Under the pieces are notes generated by a model. It made no database searches. It was not told the origin of the DNA and saw only the letters and a program-made list of their open reading frames with translations. A DNA stretch of 64,000 nucleotides, taken from assembly GCA_947460875.1 (NCBI GenBank), contig CANHGR010000004.1, positions 1 to 64,000 on the forward strand, in the 5' to 3' direction. The stretch comes from Sphingobacteriaceae bacterium (GTDB taxonomy: Bacteria; Bacteroidota; Bacteroidia; Sphingobacteriales; Sphingobacteriaceae). Shown here one piece after another: positions 1 to 7,729 of this stretch. Numbering within the stretch: position 1 is the stretch's first letter; every line of letters begins with the position of its first letter. The translations under genes were made by a program, and so were the position numbers.

Positions 1-953
1 CGCTGACGGGCAGCAATGGTATACCACTCTTCGGGCTGGGCGATAGTTTTCATATCCTCACTTAACTTGAATAACTTAATTCCGTTCCAAAATGATCCAA
101 AAGACATCCATGGAGTACCTTTCTCATCAAAGGCAATGTTTGGGTCGATCGCATTCCAGAGGTCGCGCCCCGGAACAGATTTCACTACCATGCCCTGATC
201 TACCCATTTATAATCAGGCGAAGCAGGATTAAGAGTTTTATTAATTGTTAGGCCGATGGCCGAAGTGTTTTTACCAAACGCAGAAGCTGAATAGTACAAA
301 TGCCACATCCCTTTATGCAATATGATATCTGGAGCCCAGAATCCAACTCCTCTAAATCCAGGAACCGCTTCCGGTACCCAGGCAGGCGTAGTGGTAAATA
401 CTGGAGCCTCCCGCCTCCAATTGACCATGTCTTTGCTCGACCACTGACTTACACCGCCGTTTGTATAAAATAAATAGTAAGTATCGCCTTCCTTAGCCAT
501 CACCGGATCATGAGCGTCAGGGTTCGTAGTCATCGTCCCTATCGGGATCGGCGCTCTCCCGCCGGCCTGCTGTCCAAAACCTTGATTTGCCGGACGATTA
601 CGTGCAATGGTTGCATAAGACGCTTTCTGGCTTGCCACGAGCACTTCTATAAATTGCTTTTCGGCATCGTTCATCAGGGCCATCCGTTTAGGCTGCAAAG
701 CAGTTAGCAGTACTTGCCTGTCAGTAGCATTTTGAGGAATAGTTGCATTCAGGGCATCGAGCGATCTGTTGAGATCAGCCAAAATAACAATCGCTTTCGT
801 CTTTTGATCAGCTGTTAGATTTAGAGAAACGAATGATTGCCCATCGAGCACCCTTTGTGCTCTTTGCTCAGGAGTACCGCTATTTTGTGCAGGCTGTGCA
901 TTTCCAACTAGAAACGATGCAATCAAACAAAATATAAAAACTATTTTTTTCAT
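1..953 (-). CDS. GH43 family secreted glycosidase (arabinanase-type), C-terminus cut off by window edge
   Basis: Reads from ATG at 953 through 317 codons to the window edge with no stop. Residues 1-20 form a signal peptide. Residues ~25-115 are predicted helical and carry two LTxxQ motifs (LTADQ at 46-50, LTALQ at 83-87), as in Spy/CpxP-like proteins. The GH43 five-blade propeller starts near 145: HDP at 148-150 supplies the likely catalytic base Asp149, FWAPD at 205-209 is a typical GH43 motif, and NAIDP puts the likely pKa-modulating Asp at 270. The family hydrolyses arabinans or xylans, and the motif spacing resembles endo-1,5-alpha-arabinanases. Substrate is inferred. The catalytic acid Glu lies beyond the window edge. 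The gene lies 35 bases downstream of the TMEM220 gene and may be co-transcribed with it. Confidence 0.85.
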   Translation of the reverse strand, partial: MKKIVFIFCLIASFLVGNAQPAQNSGTPEQRAQRVLDGQSFVSLNLTADQKTKAIVILADLNRSLDALNATIPQNATDRQVLLTALQPKRMALMNDAEKQFIEVLVASQKASYATIARNRPANQGFGQQAGGRAPIPIGTMTTNPDAHDPVMAKEGDTYYLFYTNGGVSQWSSKDMVNWRREAPVFTTTPAWVPEAVPGFRGVGFWAPDIILHKGMWHLYYSASAFGKNTSAIGLTINKTLNPASPDYKWVDQGMVVKSVPGRDLWNAIDPNIAFDEKGTPWMSFGSFWNGIKLFKLSEDMKTIAQPEEWYTIAARQ

Positions 954-988
954 GGTATTCAATTCTTTCTGTTAGATGTGTGCCTACG

Positions 989-1354
989 TTATTTTTTTAA
1001 CCAGATCCAGTTGGCAGCCATCGTAAATAATATAATCCCTAAGCCGAAAAACTCCCGCGTCTCCTCAATCCACGGTTTTGTGGCATGCATAGATTGGGCA
1101 ATGTTTTCTGCGCCATGTTCACCGGCCCAGCTTATAACCCCTGTATCATCAACTAGTAGATAAATCGCGTAGGCAACAAAAACCAATCCTCCGACGATAT
1201 GTAAAGTAGGATTAAATTGCTTTTTTGTCGCCGCATAACATAAATACGCAGCATAGATATAAATCGGAACCCAAATGATAGGGTCAGGATCATTGTATTG
1301 CAGAAGCGCCGAAATGATAAATAAAACGCAAAAAATAATATTAAATACTTTCAT
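989..1354 (-). CDS. TMEM220-family small membrane protein
   Basis: 121 residues with about four hydrophobic segments (near 5-20, 27-43, 51-68 and 101-118), so an integral inner-membrane protein. The N-terminal pattern with LLQYNDPDP followed by WVPIYIYAA is characteristic of the transmembrane family 220 proteins found in bacteria and animals. Their biochemical role is not established. Starts with ATG. It sits immediately upstream of the GH43 gene on the same strand, but nothing in the sequence ties it to sugar metabolism. Confidence 0.8.
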   Translation of the reverse strand: MKVFNIIFCVLFIISALLQYNDPDPIIWVPIYIYAAYLCYAATKKQFNPTLHIVGGLVFVAYAIYLLVDDTGVISWAGEHGAENIAQSMHATKPWIEETREFFGLGIILFTMAANWIWLKK

Positions 1355-1421
1355 GGCTATTGGTTAAAGGTCCGATTCTATTAAGTTACACTGTTTTCGA
1401 TAAAAATCGAAAAGATTCGTC

Positions 1422-1471
1422 AAAAAAAAGTCTGTTGAACAATCCGCCATAAGGAAGATTGTGCAACAGAC
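1422..1471 (-). terminator. Rho-independent terminator after the Gfo/Idh gene
   Basis: On the minus strand an inverted repeat (arms 1458-1471 and 1430-1443, stem of about 14 pairs with one internal mismatch) is followed by a run of eight T (1422-1429). It lies about 80 bases past the stop of the oxidoreductase gene, so it should end the cupredoxin-isomerase-oxidoreductase transcript. Confidence 0.8.
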
Positions 1472-1549
1472 AATTATCTATTTTTAAGTCATTACAGAAA
1501 TGCAAAAATCATTTACTGTTTCAACTCAGAACTGCTTAGCTCTTCTAAA

Positions 1550-2665
1550 CTAGCTAGAGAACGTAAAGTCAGGCAAACGCATAATCTCACCACCCTTCAT
1601 CGCTGACTCGTGTGCAAGGATACCCACGCATGTGATATTTGCAGATTGTGATGCATTAGGGTATGGCGCTCTTTCAGCAACCAAAGCCTGTAAAAATTCG
1701 TTCGCTAAATGCGGATGTGACCCACCATGACCAGACCCTTGTATAAAGGAAAGGTGAGTATTATCATCAGAATCATAAACTCCGGCAGTTGTAAAATGCT
1801 GAATTTCTTTTGGCAATAAATGAGCGTAATCAGGAATAGTCACTTTTGAAGGAGTTTCACCTGTGTGGATTACACTTTCTTCATGCTCAATTAAGGTCCA
1901 CTCAAAAGATTTTTTAGAGCCGTATACATCAAAGCTTTCGCGATACTGACGTGCTGTATTGAATAAAGAGCGAGTCACCTCAGCTGCGAGATCAGAATTT
2001 CTATACTTAATATGACAAGTTTCGATTGCAAATGGTGATCCGTATTTCGGGATTAGATTTTCATCAATTCTTCCTGAACCTAAACATGATACATATTCTG
2101 CTTCACCTTTCACAAGGGCAAGCACCGGTCCAACACAATGTGTAGCATAGTGCATCGGAGGCAATCCTTCCCAATAGCCTGGCCATCCACCCATTTCTTG
2201 CTGGTGTGATGCACGCAAGAACTGAATTCTACCCAACTCACCTTTCTCATACATTTCTTTTACAAACAGAAACTCGCGGCTATAAACCACTGTCTCCATC
2301 ATCATGTATGTTAGTCCGGTTTCCTTTACAGCTTCTACAATCTTTTTACAGTCTTCTACACTAGTAGCCATCGGCACAGTACATGCAACGTGTTTTCCAG
2401 CCCTTAAGGCTTTTAACGACTGCTCGGCATGATTCTGAATAGGAGTGTTAATATGTACCGCATCTACATTTGGATCTTTCAAAAGTTCGTCATAATCAGC
2501 ATAACGCTTTTCGATATTAAAGGCGTTTCCAATCTCTTCCAACTTATCAGGATTTCTCTGGCAAATCGCATACATATTTGCATTAGGATGCTTTTGATAA
2601 ATTGGGATAAATTCTGCTCCGAATCCCAATCCTACAATGGCAATATTAATCTTCTTCTGACTCAT
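1550..2665 (-). CDS. Gfo/Idh/MocA family oxidoreductase lacking the EKP lysine
   Basis: 371 residues. The N-terminal Rossmann fold has the dinucleotide motif GLGFGAEF (residues ~12-19), followed by the family's C-terminal alpha/beta domain. Members oxidise or reduce sugars, inositols or their derivatives with NAD(P). Where most members have EKP around residue 95-100, this one reads CTVPMA, so the usual active-site lysine is absent. A histidine pair in MHYATHC (near 172-178) remains as a possible catalytic group. No signal peptide, so cytoplasmic. It lies 11 bases after the sugar isomerase gene in the same operon. ThuB of the trehalose-utilisation system is also a Gfo/Idh-type dehydrogenase, and ThuA-domain genes lie next door. 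The exact substrate is unknown. Confidence 0.85.
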   Translation of the reverse strand: MSQKKINIAIVGLGFGAEFIPIYQKHPNANMYAICQRNPDKLEEIGNAFNIEKRYADYDELLKDPNVDAVHINTPIQNHAEQSLKALRAGKHVACTVPMATSVEDCKKIVEAVKETGLTYMMMETVVYSREFLFVKEMYEKGELGRIQFLRASHQQEMGGWPGYWEGLPPMHYATHCVGPVLALVKGEAEYVSCLGSGRIDENLIPKYGSPFAIETCHIKYRNSDLAAEVTRSLFNTARQYRESFDVYGSKKSFEWTLIEHEESVIHTGETPSKVTIPDYAHLLPKEIQHFTTAGVYDSDDNTHLSFIQGSGHGGSHPHLANEFLQALVAERAPYPNASQSANITCVGILAHESAMKGGEIMRLPDFTFSS

Positions 2666-2676
2666 AAAATATCTTA

Positions 2677-3588
2677 TTAATGTTTTGATTTTAATTGGTA
2701 ATGATTTTTCGGAATACTCTCAGTATCGACCCCTTGCGCCCAGTCTCTTAAAAACTGAATGCCTTCGCTTGCAAAACCATCCTGGCTTGGAACCAAGGGC
2801 TTCCAAATACAAACTGCGCCTGCAAGTTCCTTAATATCAGGCGTAAAGCTCTCAATAGAAACTGCACCCTCGTAGTTAATTGCACTTAATGCTCTATAAT
2901 AAGCATCCCACCGGGTTTGACCGGTACCAGGAGTACCACGATAGTTCTCAGACACTTGTACGTGAATAAGATCGCTTCCGGCCAATAAAATGGCTGCTTC
3001 AATATCAGGCTCCTCAATATTCATATGGAAGCCGTCAAGCATGATCTTAGCGGCAGGATGATTAATGTCTTTCACCAGTCTGGTAACGTCCTCAGCATTG
3101 TTGACCAAATCTGTTTCAAATCTGTTTAGAGGCTCCAAGGCTATCTTTAAACCGCGACTATGAGCCATCTCGCAAACTTTATAAAGGTTCGTAACAGCAC
3201 GATTCCACTCAATTTTCTTTTGCTCCCGCGAAACCAACCGCGCTTTCCCAACAGCAGAATACATCGGCCCTGCAAGAAAGCCAGCATCCAGAGCATTGCA
3301 AATCTCGAAGGACGCTTCGATATAATCAAAACACGTCTTGTGGAAAGACGGATCTTCGTTGGTCAAATCACGGCTTGTTCCAAACGCTCCGCATATCACT
3401 ACATCAAGTCCGTTATCTGCCAAAGCTTGCTTTACTACCTTTGTATCGATAATGCTAGGGTCTTCTACTGGCAGTTCAATAAGGTCGTAACCCATCGACT
3501 TTATCTTTGGAAAAAGAGAAATAGTCTCTGTGTTAAATGGCGATGTCCATAGCCAAGTACTTACTCCTAATTTTACGTTTAAGCTCAT
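2677..3588 (-). CDS. Sugar phosphate isomerase/epimerase family TIM-barrel protein
   Basis: 303 residues with the xylose-isomerase-like TIM barrel (AP endonuclease 2 fold). Likely metal ligands are visible in order: Glu in ALEPLNRFE (~152), Asp in MLDGFH (~185), His in IHVQVSE (~209) and Glu in SIESF (~244). This Glu-Asp-His-Glu set matches D-tagatose/D-psicose 3-epimerases and hydroxypyruvate isomerase relatives. The enzyme probably isomerises or epimerises a ketose or keto-sugar in the cytoplasm. It is co-transcribed with the Gfo/Idh oxidoreductase (gap 11 bases) and follows the cupredoxin gene by 72 bases. Pairing with Gfo/Idh enzymes is common in sugar catabolic clusters. Substrate not predictable. 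Confidence 0.85.
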   Translation of the reverse strand: MSLNVKLGVSTWLWTSPFNTETISLFPKIKSMGYDLIELPVEDPSIIDTKVVKQALADNGLDVVICGAFGTSRDLTNEDPSFHKTCFDYIEASFEICNALDAGFLAGPMYSAVGKARLVSREQKKIEWNRAVTNLYKVCEMAHSRGLKIALEPLNRFETDLVNNAEDVTRLVKDINHPAAKIMLDGFHMNIEEPDIEAAILLAGSDLIHVQVSENYRGTPGTGQTRWDAYYRALSAINYEGAVSIESFTPDIKELAGAVCIWKPLVPSQDGFASEGIQFLRDWAQGVDTESIPKNHYQLKSKH

Positions 3589-3660
3589 ATTAGTTGGTTA
3601 TATGCCTTTAGGGCATTGCATTCCGCCGAAATCAATGATTTATACTATCTAAAATGATGG

Positions 3661-4278
3661 CTATTTTTCAACCCTCATCACACCTTGCATCATTCTCCAA
3701 TGACCTGGAAATGCACAGATAAATGGATAATCACCAGCTTGAGCCGGAGCGGTGAAAGTCATTGTATAATTTTCGTCAGCGTTCAACAAAGAACTTGCCT
3801 GAAAAATATCAGAACTTCTTGGGACGTATTCTAGCTCCGCAGCTTTCGGATCCATTGCCAAAGCGTCTGCCGCAGCACCCAATTTGTTAAGACTTCCAAT
3901 CTTACCAATGATCAGGTTGTGCTGCTGTGAATCATTATTGCTAATATTAAGAATAACCTTCTGTCCGGCTTTAACCTTGAACATCTTTAGATCAAAACGC
4001 ATTTCTTCTGAAACGGTACTAATATTAATAACTATTGCACCCGCTGGTGCCGCAGCCGCCGGAGTTGTAGCGGCTGGTGTTCCGGCAGCCGGTGTTGCGG
4101 TAGTTGTAGTGGTAACAGTCGTTGAGGTACTTGCTGTATCAGTAGACGAACTGTCGGCAGGAGCCTCGCTAACTGCTGCTTCTGTACTAGCAGAATCTGT
4201 ACTTGCGGTCTTTTCTGAGTCACTGCTACATGCGGTAAAAATGGCTACACAACTAAAAATTACAAAAATCTTCTTCAT
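3661..4278 (-). CDS. Cupredoxin (azurin/auracyanin-like) lipoprotein
   Basis: 205 residues. A lipoprotein signal ends in a lipobox (FTAC, Cys17). Residues ~20-80 are a low-complexity Ser/Thr/Ala/Pro linker. The rest is a blue-copper domain with all four expected ligands: His in QQHNLI (~123), then Cys, His and Met in the C-terminal ICAFPGHWRMMQG loop. It is expected to shuttle single electrons in the periplasm while tethered to a membrane. It is the first gene of a minus-strand run with the isomerase and the Gfo/Idh protein, and lies just downstream of the three ThuA-propeller genes. An electron-carrier role for those proteins is an inference from position. Confidence 0.87.
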   Translation of the reverse strand: MKKIFVIFSCVAIFTACSSDSEKTASTDSASTEAAVSEAPADSSSTDTASTSTTVTTTTTATPAAGTPAATTPAAAAPAGAIVINISTVSEEMRFDLKMFKVKAGQKVILNISNNDSQQHNLIIGKIGSLNKLGAAADALAMDPKAAELEYVPRSSDIFQASSLLNADENYTMTFTAPAQAGDYPFICAFPGHWRMMQGVMRVEK

Positions 4279-4352
4279 CTCTATTCCTAATTTATATGTT
4301 TAATTTATTTTTTTACAAAATTATATTATAATTCCAAAATGGCAATTACTCT

Positions 4353-4387
4353 CCAAAAATAAAATGGTGCCTGCTTGACGAAGGCAC
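4353..4387 (-). terminator. Probable terminator after the ThuA-propeller array
   Basis: On the minus strand a 6-bp stem GTGCCT/AGGCAC (arms 4382-4387 and 4367-4372, 9-base loop) is followed by a T-rich tract (4353-4365). It sits about 30 bases after the stop of the third ThuA-propeller gene and before the cupredoxin start, which suggests the two groups are separate transcripts. Confidence 0.6.
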
Positions 4388-4415
4388 ACATTTCTAGATT
4401 TAATTATAAAAATTA

Positions 4416-7400
4416 TTACTTAACCAGCTTTTTTAATTCTAACGTCGCATTGAGCATCGCTCCCGTTAATGGAAACGTAACTTGATTGACACCGTTATAA
4501 ACGTACGCCCCATCACTTATCCTGTCTTCTGTTGGCGACTGTAAATCTGCCTGCGAGCGCAATCCTAATGACATAGGCTTGGTAAACAATGAAGGTGCTT
4601 TGCCTGTAGCAACCTGCTTCCCATCGACTTCGATAGTCATTTCACCATTCGCCGCTAATCGGGCAAGCACAGTAAACGATTCGGGAAGGGTAGCAGAAGA
4701 TGTAGCGACATAGCTCTGACCATTTTGCTTTACAACCATATTCAATTTACCATCACGAATATACAATCCGTAGGCATTATCCTTCTCGCCCTGTGCAACG
4801 ATCAATCCTTGCCATTGAGCAGGAAGAGGCGGCGCAACAGCTGGAGGAGGAGGATTGCCTTGTCCTACCGGAGGAAGGATAACGGGAGCGCCCCTTGTTA
4901 ACGTAGCCTTAATTACTATTTCTTTCCCTGTAACATCAGGAGTAAACGATGCAGCCCGAATAGAGCCCTGTCTGTTAGCCAATGTATAAACCTCCGGCTC
5001 TGTAAGACCTTTTACGATACGTTGTGTTAACGTCAGTGTGGTACCCACTGCAAAGTCCTGATTTTTTGGTGCTGCCGCAAGAAAACCATTCGCATGCGTA
5101 TTTGCTGCCGCATACAATGCTTTAGCTAGCCAATCATCGTTTAAATTACGCGAATCAATACTCGATGCATATAACAATCTACCAACTTCGTCAGAAGCCG
5201 GCATCTCGGACAATGCAACTAAGGCGATCATCCGAACATTCAAATCTGGATCAGAAAGCAACCCTGCTTTTATGATGGCATCGCTTCCTTGTCTAGTTCT
5301 CGGAAGAACCTCGATCGCTGTCTTACGTACTCCTGCGGCTGGATGACTCAACGCTTTGATAGCCACCTGCATCGCTTCGGCATTTGTGCCTTTAAGTACC
5401 CCTAGGCCATGTAACGTCCATAATGCATGAACTGCGGGACTGTTCAAGCCAATTTCATCAACTTTTTGATTATTTGCGATAGCATATATCCCCGGTAAAG
5501 CCGACAAATTTTTAGATTCAACAAGCAAACGTTGTGCAGTTTTACGCCAAAACATATTATCGTTCTCTAAAGCGGATACTAATCCCGGTATATTATTACG
5601 AGACAATGTTAGTGGCGCGTAAGTCTTTGCATTCTTGTAGACCACTTTGTATATTCTACCGCGCTCTAAATCGCGCATTGGCGTTACATAGGCATTTCCC
5701 TGTCCGCGTCCAAAAGTCTTTCCTTGTCCTGCGACTGGATTATCCGTTGGGTTTGGATTGTGTTGGATAATAAAATTGTACCAATCAGCTATCCAAACAG
5801 CACCATCGGGACCAACTTCCGCATGAACCGGACCAACCCACTCATCAGAACTGGCCAGGAAATTCCAACCATCTTTCTCTCTGAAGCCTGCACCACTACG
5901 CTCTATAACCGCCCTATGTACAAGTCTTGCAGTAGGCTCATTAACAAAAGCGATACGATTCCAGTACTCTCTAGGAAAATTTCTCGCGGTGTAGAAATGA
6001 TGGCCCGCAGCGGCAGTAAATCCACCAAATACGTCCACCTGTCTCAAATTCGGGGTAAGAGTATGCAGATCAGCATGGCCTTGAATATTTTGAAGAGGGA
6101 TACTAATTTGCGCAGCTCCTCGTCCTCCGCCTCCACCTTGCGGTTGCTGCGTTACCGCCTGGTCAGCAGCTAAAACAACTGCAGAAGGAAGTGGTCTTTG
6201 CATATATGTATAGGGCATCGAATAATATGCACTATGGATATTGTTTGCTGTAGAAACAAAAGTATGATTCTCTTCAGTTTGACCCAAGCCCCAGGTATTA
6301 TTGGTAGCATTTGCCAAGAATTCCATATTTTTTCCATCCGGATCAAGACGATAAACGCCCTGAGCAAAACGAAGTGGTTTACCATCTGCTAAGCCGTTAA
6401 ACCCGGAATAACCAACAACACCCCATATTTTATTGTCGAAGCCATAAATTAAGTTTGACGGTCCAGCATGTGTGTCATATTTACCCCAACCCGTCAGAAT
6501 TTTTTCGCGAACGTCGGCCTTATCATCACCATTAGTGTCTTTTAGGAAAATAAAATCCGGCGCCATTGAAACAACAACTCCACCATTGGCAAAAACCATG
6601 CTGGTAGGAATATTAAGCTTATCAGCAAAAATTGTAAACTTGTCTGCCTTGCCATCGCCATTGGTATCCTCACAAATTTTTATTCGATCATTAGCAGCAC
6701 CGTCTGTTTCAAGAAAGGTGTTTGGATAATCGACAGATTCGACAACCCATAAGCGTCCGCGCTCGTCCCAAGACATGGCGATCGGATTAGTGATATCCGG
6801 CTCTGCTGCAAACAACTTCACTTCAAAATCTACCGGCACTTGCATCAATTCCATCGACTGCTGAGGAGACAACGCATACTGAAATTTAGGTGGAGGATTA
6901 CGTCTTTCGTAATTAGGAACCACGATCGTGTCGTCATACCTCAAAACCGGGGGGCGTAAAGCCGCTACTTGCGAACCTACCTTATCTCCGAGTGCCCAAA
7001 TAACACCGTTTCCTACTAACTTAATAAAATCAGGCTGTAGCCAAGTACTATCATTATGTCCGCCCGCAGTATAGAATACGCGACCTTTTCCCTGATTACG
7101 CACCCAAGTCCAAGGCTCGCGACTTGTTCCTGAAACACGCTCTTGAAGGATGGTCATATCGGGATTAAGATTGCTATGAACATAGCTTTCATCCCATGAA
7201 GAAAACTCCTTCACACCCTGCATGACAGGGTGTGTGGAATTTATCGTTGTAGCTTTAAACACACCTGTTCCATGCTCCTTAAATTGTCCACCAACAGCCT
7301 TAATATACCATGCGGAGTTGGTAAAACATGCAGATGCAGAATGGATAGGAACTAGGCCCTTTCCTCCTTCAACAAAATCCTGCAACGCCTTAGACTTGGC

Positions 7401-7700
7401 AGCTGATATCTTATCATAATTCGCATAAATTATTAAAGCATCATATTTAGCCAAATTCTCAGCATTTAAGTCATTGGTATCAACGCTGTAAGTTATATTG
7501 ACACCACGTGCAAACAGCGGAATATTAACCCATGGAGCGTACTTGCCCGAGTTGTGATGAGTACTGGTATTACCCAAGAACAATACCTCTGCACGCCTTG
7601 GTCCGTCATCAGCAATATGCTCGTTTGTGTAAACGTAGCTATTGCTACTCAACAGAGCCAATATACCACAGCCTAATAATAAAAAAGCTAATCTCTTCAT
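4416..7700 (-). CDS. Giant secreted ThuA / dehydrogenase-like propeller / HEAT protein, copy 1
   Basis: 1094 residues from ATG at 7700; a TTG four codons upstream is also possible. Signal peptide, then a ThuA-like domain (~40-240; class-I glutamine-amidotransferase-like fold). Next comes a beta-propeller (~280-690) of the 'membrane-bound dehydrogenase' type, with two Ca-binding-like loops (DTNGDGKAD, DTNGDDKAD). HEAT-like alpha repeats (~710-860) and a LamG-like beta-sandwich (~940-1090) follow. No CxxCH haem motif is present, although many relatives in Planctomycetes and Verrucomicrobia end in cytochrome c. Probably a periplasmic or surface protein acting on a sugar or keto-sugar. Last of three tandem paralogues, 29 bases after copy 2. 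Function unknown. Confidence 0.82.
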   Translation of the reverse strand: MKRLAFLLLGCGILALLSSNSYVYTNEHIADDGPRRAEVLFLGNTSTHHNSGKYAPWVNIPLFARGVNITYSVDTNDLNAENLAKYDALIIYANYDKISAAKSKALQDFVEGGKGLVPIHSASACFTNSAWYIKAVGGQFKEHGTGVFKATTINSTHPVMQGVKEFSSWDESYVHSNLNPDMTILQERVSGTSREPWTWVRNQGKGRVFYTAGGHNDSTWLQPDFIKLVGNGVIWALGDKVGSQVAALRPPVLRYDDTIVVPNYERRNPPPKFQYALSPQQSMELMQVPVDFEVKLFAAEPDITNPIAMSWDERGRLWVVESVDYPNTFLETDGAANDRIKICEDTNGDGKADKFTIFADKLNIPTSMVFANGGVVVSMAPDFIFLKDTNGDDKADVREKILTGWGKYDTHAGPSNLIYGFDNKIWGVVGYSGFNGLADGKPLRFAQGVYRLDPDGKNMEFLANATNNTWGLGQTEENHTFVSTANNIHSAYYSMPYTYMQRPLPSAVVLAADQAVTQQPQGGGGGRGAAQISIPLQNIQGHADLHTLTPNLRQVDVFGGFTAAAGHHFYTARNFPREYWNRIAFVNEPTARLVHRAVIERSGAGFREKDGWNFLASSDEWVGPVHAEVGPDGAVWIADWYNFIIQHNPNPTDNPVAGQGKTFGRGQGNAYVTPMRDLERGRIYKVVYKNAKTYAPLTLSRNNIPGLVSALENDNMFWRKTAQRLLVESKNLSALPGIYAIANNQKVDEIGLNSPAVHALWTLHGLGVLKGTNAEAMQVAIKALSHPAAGVRKTAIEVLPRTRQGSDAIIKAGLLSDPDLNVRMIALVALSEMPASDEVGRLLYASSIDSRNLNDDWLAKALYAAANTHANGFLAAAPKNQDFAVGTTLTLTQRIVKGLTEPEVYTLANRQGSIRAASFTPDVTGKEIVIKATLTRGAPVILPPVGQGNPPPPAVAPPLPAQWQGLIVAQGEKDNAYGLYIRDGKLNMVVKQNGQSYVATSSATLPESFTVLARLAANGEMTIEVDGKQVATGKAPSLFTKPMSLGLRSQADLQSPTEDRISDGAYVYNGVNQVTFPLTGAMLNATLELKKLVK

Positions 7701-7729
7701 AATGTTTTTCAACCTATTTCTGTTCTATT

